Assembly (NCBI RefSeq): GCF_000313135.1
Contig: NW_004457702.1
Location: 1-64,000 of the forward strand
Source of the DNA: Acanthamoeba castellanii str. Neff
Taxonomy: Eukaryota > Discosea > Longamoebia > Acanthamoebidae
Length of the DNA stretch: 64,000 bases
Direction: 5' to 3'
The notes under the pieces were generated by a model. That model had not been told where the DNA came from and searched no databases. It saw only the letters and a list, made by a program, of their open reading frames with translations. The position numbers and the translations under genes are program-made. Positions 47,594 to 59,651 of this stretch are shown piece after piece (position 1 is the stretch's first letter; every line of letters starts with the position of its first letter).

Positions 47594-47598
47594 CGTCG

Positions 47599-47798
47599 AG
47601 GCGCTGGCAGGGTACCCACCAAAGCCACGTCCTCCCAACCCACTGCATGGCGCAACACGCTTGGCCACTGGCCATACTCACCCTCAATAAATACATCACC
47701 AATACACACTAAACACTTTGTCTTTGTCTCCAACCTCTCTACAATAAATACACACTTACACATAACCTGCACACTACTCACAATAGGTTATGGGCCCA
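47599..47798 (+). mobile_element. remnant of a second LTR element: LTR end plus primer-binding site
   Basis: The 13-mer GGTTATGGGCCCA (47786-47798) is identical to the primer-binding site of the full copia element. It follows a non-homologous, C/A-rich stretch with AATAAA motifs (47686 and 47743) ending ...CTACTCACA, which has the look of an LTR R-U5 end. The solo LTR 47394-47593 may have inserted into this older LTR. No downstream coding domain is recognisable. Confidence 0.55.
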
Positions 47799-48374
47799 CA
47801 CTCTAACCTCTGTTCTCAGCATGCAAATAGAGGATGTGCCTGGAGAGCCTGGAGTGTTTCTTGTTGAGATGTTGGAAAAGTGTGGTGATGATGAGGTTGG
47901 AGTCCTTTGGCCATGCACACTGTGATGGAAAGCACATTGAGAAGGTAAGGTGTCATCACACACAAGATGCCTGGCTCACCCCAGAGCAAGGTGACCTTCT
48001 TTGTCACCAAGAGCAAGAGTGGCCATTTTGTCTTCACCATCCTCAGCACCTCTTACACCATCATCAACACTTGAAACTGAGCTCAGCTTTCATGTATCTC
48101 TTGTAATCCTACATCACACATAGTGAGACACCTTTTCCATCCATATATCTTGATCTGAGAAAAACTGAGATCAAGATATCTGGAACTGATGGCAGTTTTT
48201 CTGTACCAGCGTGAAATGAAAAGAAACGACAGGAAAAAGAGGTTTTCTTGTTGCGACGTCGCCAAGCCAATCTATTCCCCCCCCCAACAAAAAGGCTGGT
48301 GCTCTGTGACGGCGATCGCAAGAAGAACGCTGCGTGTAGTTGGGGCAGCTTGAGTTGCGCCACACACACATAAA
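47799..48374. other. CpG-free segment and upstream region of the ArfGAP gene
   Basis: No CpG occurs from about 47660 to 48209, then normal composition returns. Short open stretches ('IEDVPGEPGVFLVEMLEKCG', 'SKVTFFVTKSKSGHFVF') are broken by stops. The ArfGAP promoter should lie in about 48210-48374. Confidence 0.55.
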
Positions 48375-51192
48375 ATGAACAAAAAGCAGTTGGATGAGAA
48401 GCACCAAAAAATCCTCAGGAAATTGCTGACGCTCCCCGAGAACAAGAAATGCTTCGACTGCTCTGAGAAGGTACCCTCCCTTGCTGCGCTTCCCTCTCTT
48501 GCCCCTTGTGACATTCTCTCTTTTGGCATCACACTTTTTATTTTATTATATTCATTTTTTTTCAACTCTCAAAGGGACCCTTCTACGCTTGCACGACTCT
48601 CGGCACGTTTGTTTGTACCACTTGCTCTGGTATTCAGTACGTACTCTGATACCTTGTATATCTCGATTCCCCTTCAGCCTCTCCAGCAGTTGTCAGTTGT
48701 GGCTTCCTTGCCGATCTTCTCCCTAGATTTGATTTTTGATAATTTTTTTTTCTGGTTGCCCCTGTGGGCAGTCTGCTGACCTCCTCTCTGGTCCGCACAC
48801 ATAACACAGTCGCGAGTTCCAGCACCATGTCAAATCCATCTCCATGGCTTCGTTCAAGCCTGAGGAGGTCCAGTTCCTCGAGGAGATGGGCAACGGCGTA
48901 TGTTTCAGTCCCGAGCTTCACTATTGCTGCATGCGTGCTCGCTAACCAAGTGGCGGCCTGTGCCACATATCATAGCGCGCGAAGGAGATCTGGTTGGCTT
49001 ACTGGACCCCGAGCGACTATCCTGAGCCCGAATCCACCGACAGGGCGCGCGTGCGCGAATTCATGAAGCTCAAATACGAGAGGAAGAAGTGGCACGTCCT
49101 CCGCTCCTCGCTCACCGCACACACGTTTGTCCGCTGCTGGCACACGTCACGTGTACTCTCTCTCTCTCTCTCTAACCCGTCGCCAACAGGTTCGCGAGGC
49201 CTGGTGCTGCCAGAGGTAATAACAACGGCGCACGCAGTGAAAAGCAATCACGCAGCAAGAAGAGGGTACGCTCGGCCGCCTCTTTACTTGCATTTTTTTT
49301 TTATTATTTTTTTACAATTAAGCCGCGCCACGCAGGATGAGGAACCGCCGAGGGTGGAGCCCATTGAGTCAATTTTGGGGAGGGACATTCCCCCTATCTC
49401 CATCACTCACAACATCAACCTCCCGCTGGGCAACAACGGTAAACGACTCCCTCTTTTCTTGGACAACCAACAACTTTCACCCAATGCATACAGCTGCACG
49501 TTTCTAATCTTGCACGTCGATTCACTCACCGTGATAGGCTCGGCGCCCAGACGAGAGGAGCCACGCGTAGTTCAACCCACCAAATCTAAGGTACCACACC
49601 ACAGTGAATAAGTGTCAGCTGCTGGCTTCTCGTGCGCGCTTGCTTACAGCGCATTTCTGGATTAGGACCCCTTCTTGGTATCTTGGGGTGAGGAACCAAT
49701 CCACCCCGTCCCCGCTGCGCACACCCGCTCGCCGCAGCTTCCGCCGCAGCAGTTCCCCCCACCCGCCACTGGTGGCCATGCCCCTCCGTCAGGTATCAAC
49801 TGTGCTTTCGGTCTTGTATTTTGTGCTGTGCGTGTGTTAACCACTTGGTTGTACCGACAGGCGGTATTAGCGGCCTAGAGTCGGTTTTCACACACCCGGA
49901 GCCCACCAAAAACCCCATGGGCTCCACCGTTTGGCCGCCGCCTGCCGGAGGCGTCGCTCCCGCTCCTCACATGGGAGGTGGCCCTGGTACGCCCTAATCC
50001 TCCCTTTCCGTCCGTCGCTGGTGCGACTCGTCGGTTTTGTGGCCGCCGCTTCTGAAGCCTCTCAGTGTCAGGTGTGCCAGGGATGATGCCTGCTGGCGGC
50101 ATGGGCGCTTTCCCTCAGGGTGGTGCTGTTCCTTTCCAGCAAGTCAGCCCGCAGGGTAAGCTCACCCGCACGCCGTTAAGGCTGAGCTAGCACGCAAGGT
50201 TGACGTCTATTGCGCTCAAACATCTCAACTCATTCTCTCCTTCATCTTTGCCTCAGTCTTCCAGCAGATGGCGCCACAGCAGCAACAACAGTACTTGGTG
50301 ATGCAGCAGCAGTGGATCCAGCAGCAGCAGTTCCTGCTTCAACAGAGGATGGCCGGCATGACCCTCGGCGGCGCTCCTCCCGCAGGTGCGGGCATGATGA
50401 TGCCCCCTCATATAGGGCCTGGTGCCGGCGCACCCGGTATGGTGGCGGCCTACCCGGGAGCCCCTGTCATGCACCCGGGCATGGGGGGCAGTATGCCACC
50501 AGCTGCAGCCATGGGCCACAACCCCTTCCTTGCAGGACCCGCGTCAGGCCCCACCAGTGGAGGTGCGTTCTCCTCGATTGCAATCAGGTGGATAGAACCG
50601 CCACAGCAATGATGCTGACGTCATCGCGCGCCCACCAGGCGTGCTCGCTCCCGCACCCTACGGCTCCAGCGGACCTGGCGGGGCTCCTGCCGCCCACGCG
50701 AAGCAGAACGACGCTTGTACGGCTTCTCCCCTCCGACTCTGCCTTACTCTTCTTTTCGAGGCTCTGATATGCGCGTGCTGATGGCTATGACCTTTCGGGT
50801 CTCGATAGTGTTTGCCGACCTCTCGCCGCTTTCTGCATCCAAGCCTGCTGGCTCTTCCTCTGCCCCAGCGCCGTCAGGTTCGTTGTCAGTCGTTCGTTCT
50901 TGTGCAGCCCGTCCCAATCGGGTGATTGATCCGTGTCTTGCTCTCTGTAGCGCCTGTGAGCAGGGGACCAGGGATCGGCATGGCCGCCTCGTCGCCGTCG
51001 CCGAGCCATTCGCCATTCTTCCCGACCGCAACCGGACCCACGCCGTTGTCTCCGGCTCTGTCTCCCGCCATGGCCCCGAATCCTTTCGCCTCTTCGGCTC
51101 CGGCTTACTCCTCGGGCGGATTTCCGTCCCCGCCTGCCGCCGGCAGCAACGGCACCAACGCGGGCTTCAACCCCTTCGGCAGCCTCATCTGA
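48375..51192 (+). CDS. ArfGAP of the AGFG type (ArfGAP domain plus NPF motifs)
   Basis: GTPase-activating protein for Arf; AGFG proteins act in clathrin-dependent endocytosis through C-terminal NPF motifs that bind EH domains. The N-terminus 'MNKKQLDEKHQKILRKLLTL' + 'PENKKCFDCSEK' and next exon 'GPFYACTTLGTFVCTTCSG' give the CX2CX16CX2C zinc finger; 'HREFQHHVKSISMASFKPEE' carries the arginine finger. 'REFMKLKYERKKW' ends the domain. The rest is low-complexity, rich in Pro, Gly, Met and Gln ('QQQQYLVMQQQWIQQQQFLL'), with NPF in 'GHNPFLAGP', 'PNPFASS' and the C-terminal 'GFNPFGSLI'. About eleven exons; the stop is at 51190-51192. Human AGFG1 shares this layout. Middle exon joins are approximate. 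Confidence 0.87.
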
Positions 51193-51321
51193 GCGCGGCC
51201 GTACGCGCCCCAACCCCTGACAAGGGCTCGACAACGGCCACCGCTACGCTTCATTTTCCCTCTTCTCTTTCTGTTGTGACCTTACTACTACTAAAGCTTG
51301 GCTGTGCTCTAGTTCTTGTTC

Positions 51322-52975
51322 TTAGGCCTTTTGCGTTCCTCTTTGCTTTTGGGGCGTGCTGCTGCTGCTTGACCGATTGGGCTGGGCCACCCTGGCCTTG
51401 AACGAGTGCAAGGGGAGCGGCTCGGGCACTGTCACTGTCGTCGCGGTGCCGTCTGCCTGTGCGCTTCCCGCCTGTACACGTCCGATGATTAGATAGCTAG
51501 CGCCACCAAGCACGGACAGACCTAGCCAACAACAGCAGCCGGAAGGAAGTGTAGTGAGCGCGCACCTGCCCACTGGTGGCGGTCTTGCAGGGAAGTAGCC
51601 AGGGGATGTTGAGTGGGACAGCCTGCGACTTGAGGAACGCAACCAAATCGCCGTGCGGGTGTTCGGTGCCCCTCTGTACAAGCCCACGCCCCACGGAAGC
51701 AGACCCGTAAATCAGTACACCAGGACATAGCCACGAAGGGAAGAGCTGACCTTGAAGCCAATGGCCATGACCGTGCGAATCCCAAATATGGCGCCCAGCC
51801 GCAGACTCAGGTCGCCGCTCAGGGGCACCAGAGGCACGCCCGTGAGAAACGCCTGCACGGGGATGTGCTGCACGAGACGCGCCGGTTCAACGTCCTGCAC
51901 ACGACGCGATTCGATTACGAAGCTCCTTGGTCAAGGGTCAAGGAGAAAGGCTTGCTCTGGCTCCAGGCCAGGAGGCCAGTAGGACTGACGAACCTTGCAC
52001 ACGACTACCACTTCGAGCTGTTTGTCCTCCAGGGCCTTGGTCACGGCGTTGAGTCCGACGGCCATGAACGTGCACTTCTCCCTCACCTCTTGTCGCTTGG
52101 CGATGAGCTTCTGGCGCGCAGTCTCCCGCGCCTCGGCGTCGGCCTCTGTGTCCTTGGCCTGAGTCTTGCCGCTCCTCTCCTTCAAAGGCTTTGTCGCTAC
52201 CTGCATCACCTCTTTTTGTTCCGCCTCTCCTTCGAGTTCCATGACGTCCTTGTCTTTGGGCACTGCCGCCGGTGTCCCCGTCGCCGTCGCCGTCGTCTTA
52301 TCTTCCTTATTCTTCGTCTTCTTATTCGTCTTCTTGGTTCGCTTCTTCTTGTTTTTGTTGGCACTAGGTGTGTTTGTAGCGGACGCTGATTGATCGCCTG
52401 CAGGTGGCGCCTTTCGCTTCTTTCGCTCTTTCTTAACCCGTATCCGCTTATACTCACCCAGCTCCCTGCCCGCGTCCAAGCAATATCCGCCATGGTCAGT
52501 CACAGGCACAGCACATGCACTAGTGCGGCGTGAATGTGTGGCGCGAGAAAGGGGCATACCGAGACAAACGCTCCACCACTTCGTTTCGCACGTCTTCCGC
52601 GACGGGCGACCTGCATGTACACAGCAGCTGCTCAGTAAGCACCACCACAACCGCGGACGAACAGTGGGATGGGTGAAGGGATAACACACCACTTGAGAAC
52701 GAAGGGAGAGCCGAGGTGGACTTTGAAGCTGCTCGCCTGTTTGGCCTTCTTCTTTACATTGCTGCTTGCCAGCGCACCAATCCCAGCCCTCAGCTCCTGC
52801 GCCAGACTGCACTCCCCCACCACATGGTTGAATGAGCGAAATCTGAGATTGATGAAGAGAGGAAGAATCGTGACGCCGGGATGCAAAAGAGACACACGTA
52901 CGGGTGGCTGGCCTTTCGCTTGGCCGTGGCAGGAGTTGCGGGCTTATTTCCTGAGGTTGTTCTTCCGGCCTCCAT
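51322..52975 (-). CDS. RPP38: ribonuclease P/MRP protein subunit p38 (L7Ae family)
   Basis: RNA-binding subunit of RNase P and RNase MRP, nuclear. Start at 52975 (MEAGRTTSGNKPATPATAKR), then 'SFNHVVGECSLAQELRAGIG', 'SFKVHLGSPFVLKW|SPVAED' (compare human 'NNPYIIRWSALESED'), a Lys/Thr-rich linker with likely nuclear localisation signals ('KKERKKRKAPP', 'KNKKKRTKKTNKKTKNK') and the L7Ae core 'FMAVGLNAVTKALEDKQLEV' + VVVCK, 'DVEPARLVQHIPVQAFLTGV' and 'LGAIFGIRTVMAIGFK'. Then 'HGDLVAFLKSQAVPLNIPWL' and a Ser/Gln-rich tail to the stop at 51322. The match to human RPP38 (GVNEVTRALERRELLLVLVCKSVKP...) is good. Convergent with the ArfGAP (129 bp apart) and divergent from the FAR fusion (131 bp between ATGs). 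Confidence 0.88.
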
Positions 52976-53106
52976 CTCTCTCCTTCGATCACGAGAAAGA
53001 AACGGGAGAAAGAAAAGAAAGAGAAAGAAAGAGAACCTGTTGGTCCGCGCTTATTGCTTGTAGGCCACTTTGAGGACGTGGTGAACGGTGTGCATTCGCC
53101 AACAGA
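52976..53106. promoter_or_regulatory. 131-bp divergent promoter RPP38 / FAR-acyltransferase fusion
   Basis: The compact space between two head-to-head start codons. It has an AG-rich tract on + (GAAAGAAACGGGAGAAAGAA) but no TATA box. Promoter function is inferred from position. Confidence 0.45.
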
Positions 53107-56100
53107 ATGGAAGGACCCGGAGCCCCCATCCTGGACTGGCCAATCCAGCGCCTTCCTGGGGTGTGCACGCATCTCTTCGCGCCGTCTTCGGACGCTATTG
53201 GGCTGCTCTCGATTTTTGACGATTTCCTACTTGCGCATTCATTAACGCTAATCTTTCCCTCTTTTCTTCTTTTTACAGTTCATCAATGACTTTTTCGATG
53301 GCCAGGTTGTGTTCATCACTGGTAGCTTCTCCGTTCCCTCTATCCATACTCACTGATTGAATTTTCAGCAATTATAATATGATTATTTGCTGATAAATCT
53401 GAAAGAGTTCAATTCGCTTTGCGTCGATGGCCAACGCCTTTTTCACTATATGTTGAACGTTCACTTGCAGGTGTGACCGGCTTCTTGGGCAAGATTTTGC
53501 TGGAGAAGATGCTGCGAGACCTGCCCGGCGTCTCCAAGTACTTCGTTCTCATCCGGCCCAAGAAGGACTGCTCTGCTGAAGAGAGGTTCGTCGCCTTTTC
53601 CTCCTCTCCAGCCTTTGAGACGCGCACACGCATCATTGCGGCGAGGCTGCTCATGCGCGGTTCAGGTTCCAGAAGGAGGTTCTCAGCTCGCCGCTGTTCA
53701 ACCCGCTTCGCAAGGCACTGGGCGGCGATCGCGCATTTGCCGAGCTGGTCAAGGACAAGGTCGAAGTCCTCAAGGGTGACATCCTCGACGAAGACCTGGG
53801 CCTCAGCGCCGAAGAGGTACACTCATTTTAATTCCTATATGCACACCTAGAGCAGGCCCTGTCTCACCCTCTAGTGACTGGCTCCTGCAGATGAAGAAAG
53901 TGGTGGAGGAAGTGACAGTGTTCATCCACTGCGCCGCTACCATCTCCTTCACGGAGCCACTGCTTGACGCCATCAACCAGAACGTGGTCGCTGCCCTGCG
54001 CGTGCTCAAGATTGCCAAGAGCGCCAAACGCGTCAAGATCTTCACGCACGTTTCCACGGCCTACGTCGGCTGCAACAGGTATTGCGCCATTGCCTTCACA
54101 ATCACAAGACACAGGACCCGCCAGACCAACTGACCCACCGTGTCTGTGCTGCCAATGATTGCAGGACGGGTTTCATCGAAGAAAAGGCCTACCCGTTCCC
54201 GTTCGAGCCCGAGCAACTGCTCAATCGACTGCTGACGATGCACCCCAAGGACGTCGAGAAGCAGACCAAGAAGCTCCTCGGCAGGTGCGCCCTGCGTCTT
54301 GCTCTCTACACACTTGTTGTACCGCACTCCCACTTCATTCCATTCTCCATACTCACCGCTCGTTGCAGATACCCCAACACCTACACGTTCACGAAGAGCC
54401 TGGCTGAGCACATGTTCCTGAAGAAGCGAGGCAATCTTCCGCTCGCCATCTGCCGGCCTGCCATCATCAAGTACCATCGCATTGCTCCCATCATACCCTC
54501 ATTACTGATCGGCCTGTACAACCCTCCTGACGTGTGCGCATTGACCTTTTGCGGTGTTCGTACAGTGCGGTGAATCGCGACCCGGTACCCGGCTGGATTG
54601 ACACTCTCGCTGCTGCTGGCGGACTTTACGCCGCGTGCGGATTCGGTATTCTCAAGTTCCTGCCTGGCCACCTGGAAAATGCCACCGATCAGGTCCACCA
54701 CCCACCACCCACCACCCACCACCCACCACCCACCACCCACCACCCACCACCCACCACCCACCACCACCCACCACCCACCACCACCCACCAGACTCTGCTG
54801 CCTCCAATCTTATAGTGTAATCTTGTGCGCAGGTGCCTGCCGACTTTGTGGTGAACTGCATTATCGCTGCCACGGCCTACAATGCGGGCAAAGATCGCTA
54901 CGCCATTTACCACAGCGGCACCTCACATCGCAATCCGCTCAGGTGGTCCCACATTGTCAAGTGTCTTCTGCCCTACTGGCTCATGGTAATGCTCCCTCTG
55001 AAGTTAAGGCGCCGGTCTGTGTGGTGTATGGCACTTACTCAAGCTTGACCACTCATCGCCGCTCCTGCTATGCACACACAGAATCCGCCCAAGCGCATGC
55101 TAGGACGTCCGTCGTTCCAGTTCATCTCCGGGCCGTACCCCATGTACGAGATCACCTACTTCCTCAAATGGACTGTGCCGGCCATGATCTACCAATTGCT
55201 GGCGCGCACCGTGGGAGACAAGAAGGTGAGGAAGAACGCCAAAATGCTGGGTACGTGGTGATTATGGCCATAACACCCACCTCGCTTGCGCCTCGTCACT
55301 GAGATGAGGAGACTCACCCGGCTTTTTGCCTTGTCCCTCCTGTTCATCCCCGCAGACCAAATCGATAAGCGGCTGACCAAGTTCACCGAGACCTTCCGCC
55401 ACTTCACCGAAAATGTGTGGATCTTCGCGGTGGATAACTCAGACGAGCTGCTGCAGAGCATGACTCCCGACGTTCGATTCCCTTGCTCTAGTTCTTTCGC
55501 GACCCTCAACTTGGTTACTAACGCCCTCACATGTACACACACACACACACGCACGCACGCGCACGCGCACACACACACACAACCGCAGGAGAAGGAGGTG
55601 TTCAATTTCGATGCCTCCAAGCTGGACTGGGAAGACTACCTCATGCGCTATGCCTATGGCCTTCGCACCTACGCTCTCAATGAGAAAGGTCTGTTCCATT
55701 CACCGCTTCTGCGCACACCAAGAGAGCGGATCTCACCTGAAAACCGTTCTCTTTAGGTCTGAGGCCGCCGAAGAAGGGCGACTACCTGGTCTATAGCGGG
55801 CTGTCGTTGACCAGGAAGCCCTTCGCCGATATTATGTTCGCGATGAAGGTACTGCGCTCCTCCTTTGGTTGCAACTCACATCAAGCAGAGCGACCTGACA
55901 GAAGTGCTTGACAAACGACAATTTTTGTAGTCCAACTTGATCGTGAACAACGCAGGCATCTCCCGCACTGGCGAGCAGCTCAAGCTGCTCGTGCTGTCGT
56001 CTCCTCGAGTGCAACGGTGCGCTTCCGGCTTTCGTGCACATCGTCGCTTCAGCAACAGAGCACCCCTCATTAATTCCTTGTCTCCATTTCCACAGGGCCA

Positions 56101-57439
56101 TCGCCCGTGAGGTATCAACAAAGCAGGTGTCCATCCAGGTTGCCGAGTCACGAGCCAAGTACGCCCAGCTCGTTGTTCGCAGCATTCATCGCCACGTTGC
56201 GAGGCGCCAAGGATTCACCTTTCTTCATACATGCTCGATCATGCCCACAGGAATATTTTGGAGGTCATGGGTGCCGAAGCCTCGCCTGCCGTACTCCGCT
56301 CGCTCGCCTGGGCGTTCAGAAAGATTTACCGGTACATCTAACCCCACCAACCAACAATCAACACATTGATAGTGACACTCACCTTCACGTGCTACTCCCC
56401 TGAAGGCGATTGTATTCGGGAGTGGTAATCAACCAAGTGGGTCTGGAAGCCGTCAAGGAGCTGTTTGGCACCACGCTCAAGAAGGAAAAGTCGGCCGTAG
56501 TACGTACCCTCCATTTCTGCTCCAAGAGGCATTGATGCGTTTGTTTGTTTCTTCATTGCATGCAATATTTGGTTAACTCGGGAGTACTACCAGGTTCTCA
56601 TTCCGTCGCATCGAAGCTACATCGACTTCCTGATCGTGTCCTACATATTCTACTCCTTCCAACTGCCTGTCCCGCACATCGCCGCCGGCGACGACTTCCT
56701 GAATATGCTCCTCGTTCGGTGGATCTTCAGGCACAGGTAACGCGCGCCATTCTCCTTGCCCTTAGAAGAACTCTCCCGCACTGACACACTCAATTAATTC
56801 CACTTCGTTGTGGACACAGCGGTGCCTTCTTCATGCGGAGGTCGCTTGGCGAGGACGAGCTGTACCGTGAGATCTTCACTGAATACACCCAGCGCCTACT
56901 CCTCGATGGTAGAACGCGCATTGCTTCTTTTCTTACGCGGTCTCAGCTTACTGATTACTTACTATGTGTCGCTTCTGGGCAGGGTACCCCGTGGAGTTCT
57001 TCATCGAGGGCACGCGCAGCAGGTCGGGCAAGATGATCCAGCCCAAGATGGGTCTCCTCTCGATCATCACCGATCCCTTCTTTGAGGAGATGCTCAAGCC
57101 CAACCGTTCGACCAGGAACGCCGGAAGCGCCAAGAAGCAAACGCTGGAGGACGTGCACTTCGTCCCGATCGGTGTCTCCTACGAAAAGGTACCTTCTACT
57201 AAATCTTTGGTTGCGCGACGGCTCTAGGGACGATTCCCTTGCTGACCCGTCGCACGACCTTGTCAGGTGGTGGAGGAGAGCCAGCACGTGAAGGAGCTCA
57301 TGGGCGAGAGTAAGCAGAAACCCTCCCTTCGCGCCCTGCTCGCTGCCGCCCATTGGGTGCTCTCGCTCGGTACCACTTCTCGCCTGTGCTGCTGTTGCGA
57401 TTGCATCGGCCGCGCACTAATCACACACACACACACACA

Positions 57440-57493
<54 letters not shown>

Positions 57494-59511
57494 GACTTTG
57501 GGCGCATCAATGTGCAGTTCGGAAACCCCATTTCTCTGCGGTCGTTCATGAGCCAGGAGGTGGCCACCAACCCCGACAAGCGCGCTCTGGGTCCCCATGG
57601 GGACTGCCCTCCCCTCCCCTTCGACATCTATTCCCTGCCCGGTCTTCCCACCGCCGTACCGGCCAAGGTCGACGCCGCCGGCCCTAGTCCGTCGGAGAGC
57701 CAAGTCGCCGTCAGACCCGAAGCGGAACCCTACAATCCCTGGACCAACAAGAACCACCGCAGGATTGCCATCAACAATCTGGCCTTCAAGATCTGCCAGG
57801 AAATCGAAGGTAATCATACCTCCGTGGATGCGCGATTGCTGCCATGCAACGCCAATGGTCGCTTACACCGCTTTATTGTGCGTCCACAGCCAATATCGTG
57901 TCGATGTCGACCGGCATTGTGGCCGCGCTGGTGCTGACCCAAAGGAACGGTATCAAGGTCGAAGACCTCATCGAGAAGTTCTCCTGGCTCAAGGAACTCA
58001 TCATCGCCAAGGGTGCGTTTGACCGCGTTGTTGTGCTGAATCTTTTGTTTTCCTCACTCACGCCCGAATCACAATCATGTTTTAGGCGGCTGGAACGACC
58101 CCATTCTGCACCCGGTGAACTACGTGGTGACGCGGGCCATCAGGCTCCTGCAGCCCCTGATCATTGAGCGCAACCGGCGCCTGGAACCGAACTACATCAC
58201 CATCCAGGATCAGCGCAACTGGGTACATCTGGGCTACTACCGCAACCAAATCGTGCACCTGTTCAAGGATGAGTGCATCATGGCCGTGGCACTCTACTCC
58301 TTCGGTACGTCCACCCACGCACCCACCCACCCACCCACCCCTACTCACACGAGTGTACTTTCTAATAAACTAGGGCGCTCGACCGTCATCGGTGACGCTG
58401 GTGCGGGACAAGTGGGCGTCAGGAAGGACGAGCTCTTCGCGCGGATCGCATTCCTCTGCAGCCTGCTCAAGTTCGAGTTCATTCCCACAGGCAAGGAGGT
58501 ACGCCCAGAGCGAATGTCGGTTCTTCTTAGCGCACGCGTCTCACCCGAGAATTGCTTGGCGTGTCTCTGTGGCTGAGCAGGACTACGAACAGCTGCTGGG
58601 CTGGTTCATCGAGAAGGGCCTCTTCCAGAGCAAGACCTCTGCCGATCACCAGCACTCTCTCATTTTTGTGCCGCCCCACGGCGAACGGTACCGTACCCTG
58701 TTCTAGTGCCCGCACAAGTGCCAATGGCCCATCCCCTGACGCTTGCCTCTTTCCACCCATTCCTTAGGTACTTCACGTTCCTGTGCCTGCTCTTCTGGCC
58801 GTTCATCGACAGCTACTGGCTGGCTTCCCTCGCCCTCTTCTCTGCGCTCCACGACCGCACCGTGCAGGTATGCGTACCGCCTGGCTGGTGTCTCCACGCA
58901 CCACCAAACACCCGGCTAACCCGCTCAATTTCGCGCGCAGGGCACCACTCTGATCGACAACGCACAGTGGTTCGCCGACCATCTCTTCAAGGTACGCCGC
59001 TCCACCGAGCCTTCCACCTTGTCGTGGGTGCTAACGCCGGACACGATCGCCTCGGATCATATACACCGTGTGTGTATGTGTAGAGCGGAGTGCTTCAGCA
59101 CTTTGACGCCAACAGCAAGGACACCTTCCATAATGCCTTCACCGTGTTCAAGCACTGGGGCATCCTCAAGGCCCGAGGCGAGAGATACACCAGCGGGTAC
59201 GCCCCACATTTACTCTCTGCACCATTTATTCGCAAGCTGGAACAACAACTGATACCAATAATTTTGATTCACCCACGCCGGTCTTCTAGACGCGAGGTGT
59301 TGCTGCACTTGTCGCCCTACTGGCAGGAGGAGAAGGCGCTCGACGCCCTCGTACACCACATCGGCTCCTTCAGGCGTGAACCCCTCCGGCAAGGGTCCGA
59401 CCCCACTCCCCCACCCATGTGATCTTGATTGTGGCTCATCCCCTTCTCCTCGTCAGGGTGCTCGACCGGAAAGCTCTGCTGGCGGACTTCCCCGTCGTGG
59501 CCAGGCTCTAG
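53107..59511 (+). CDS. bifunctional fatty acyl-CoA reductase / DHAP acyltransferase (FAR-GNPAT fusion)
   Basis: Supplies both precursors of ether lipids in peroxisomes: a fatty alcohol (reductase) and acyl-DHAP (acyltransferase). Start at 53107 ([18 protein letters not shown]). Reductase half: NADPH site '[22 protein letters not shown]', '[14 protein letters not shown]', '[13 protein letters not shown]' and catalytic Y-x3-K in '[15 protein letters not shown]'. Acyltransferase half: block I '[20 protein letters not shown]' (HX4D), '[20 protein letters not shown]', block III '[20 protein letters not shown]' and block IV '[11 protein letters not shown]', then the long GNPAT C-terminal region. 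The protein ends V-V-A-R-L; ARL fits a PTS1. The halves are joined by spliced in-frame exons around 55920-56420. From memory, Dictyostelium has such a protein (FARAT). About 25 exons; some limits are approximate. Confidence 0.9.
54698..54792 (+). repeat. (CCACCCA)n repeat in intron
   Basis: About thirteen CCACCCA/CACCACC units in the reductase part of the fusion gene. Confidence 0.95.
57421..57493 (+). repeat. (CA)n microsatellite in intron
   Basis: About 35 CA units with one interruption, just before the exon '[17 protein letters not shown]'. Confidence 0.95.
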
Positions 59512-59651
59512 AGAGACCACCCCACCACCACCACCTCCGGGACTCCACGGAGATCAAGTTTTGCGTTTCATTTCTTCCCCTCCCGTTAATTACACACCTC
59601 TTTCCCAAGGCCACACGGCGATGATACGCTCGACGCTCGTTCCCTGTGGCT

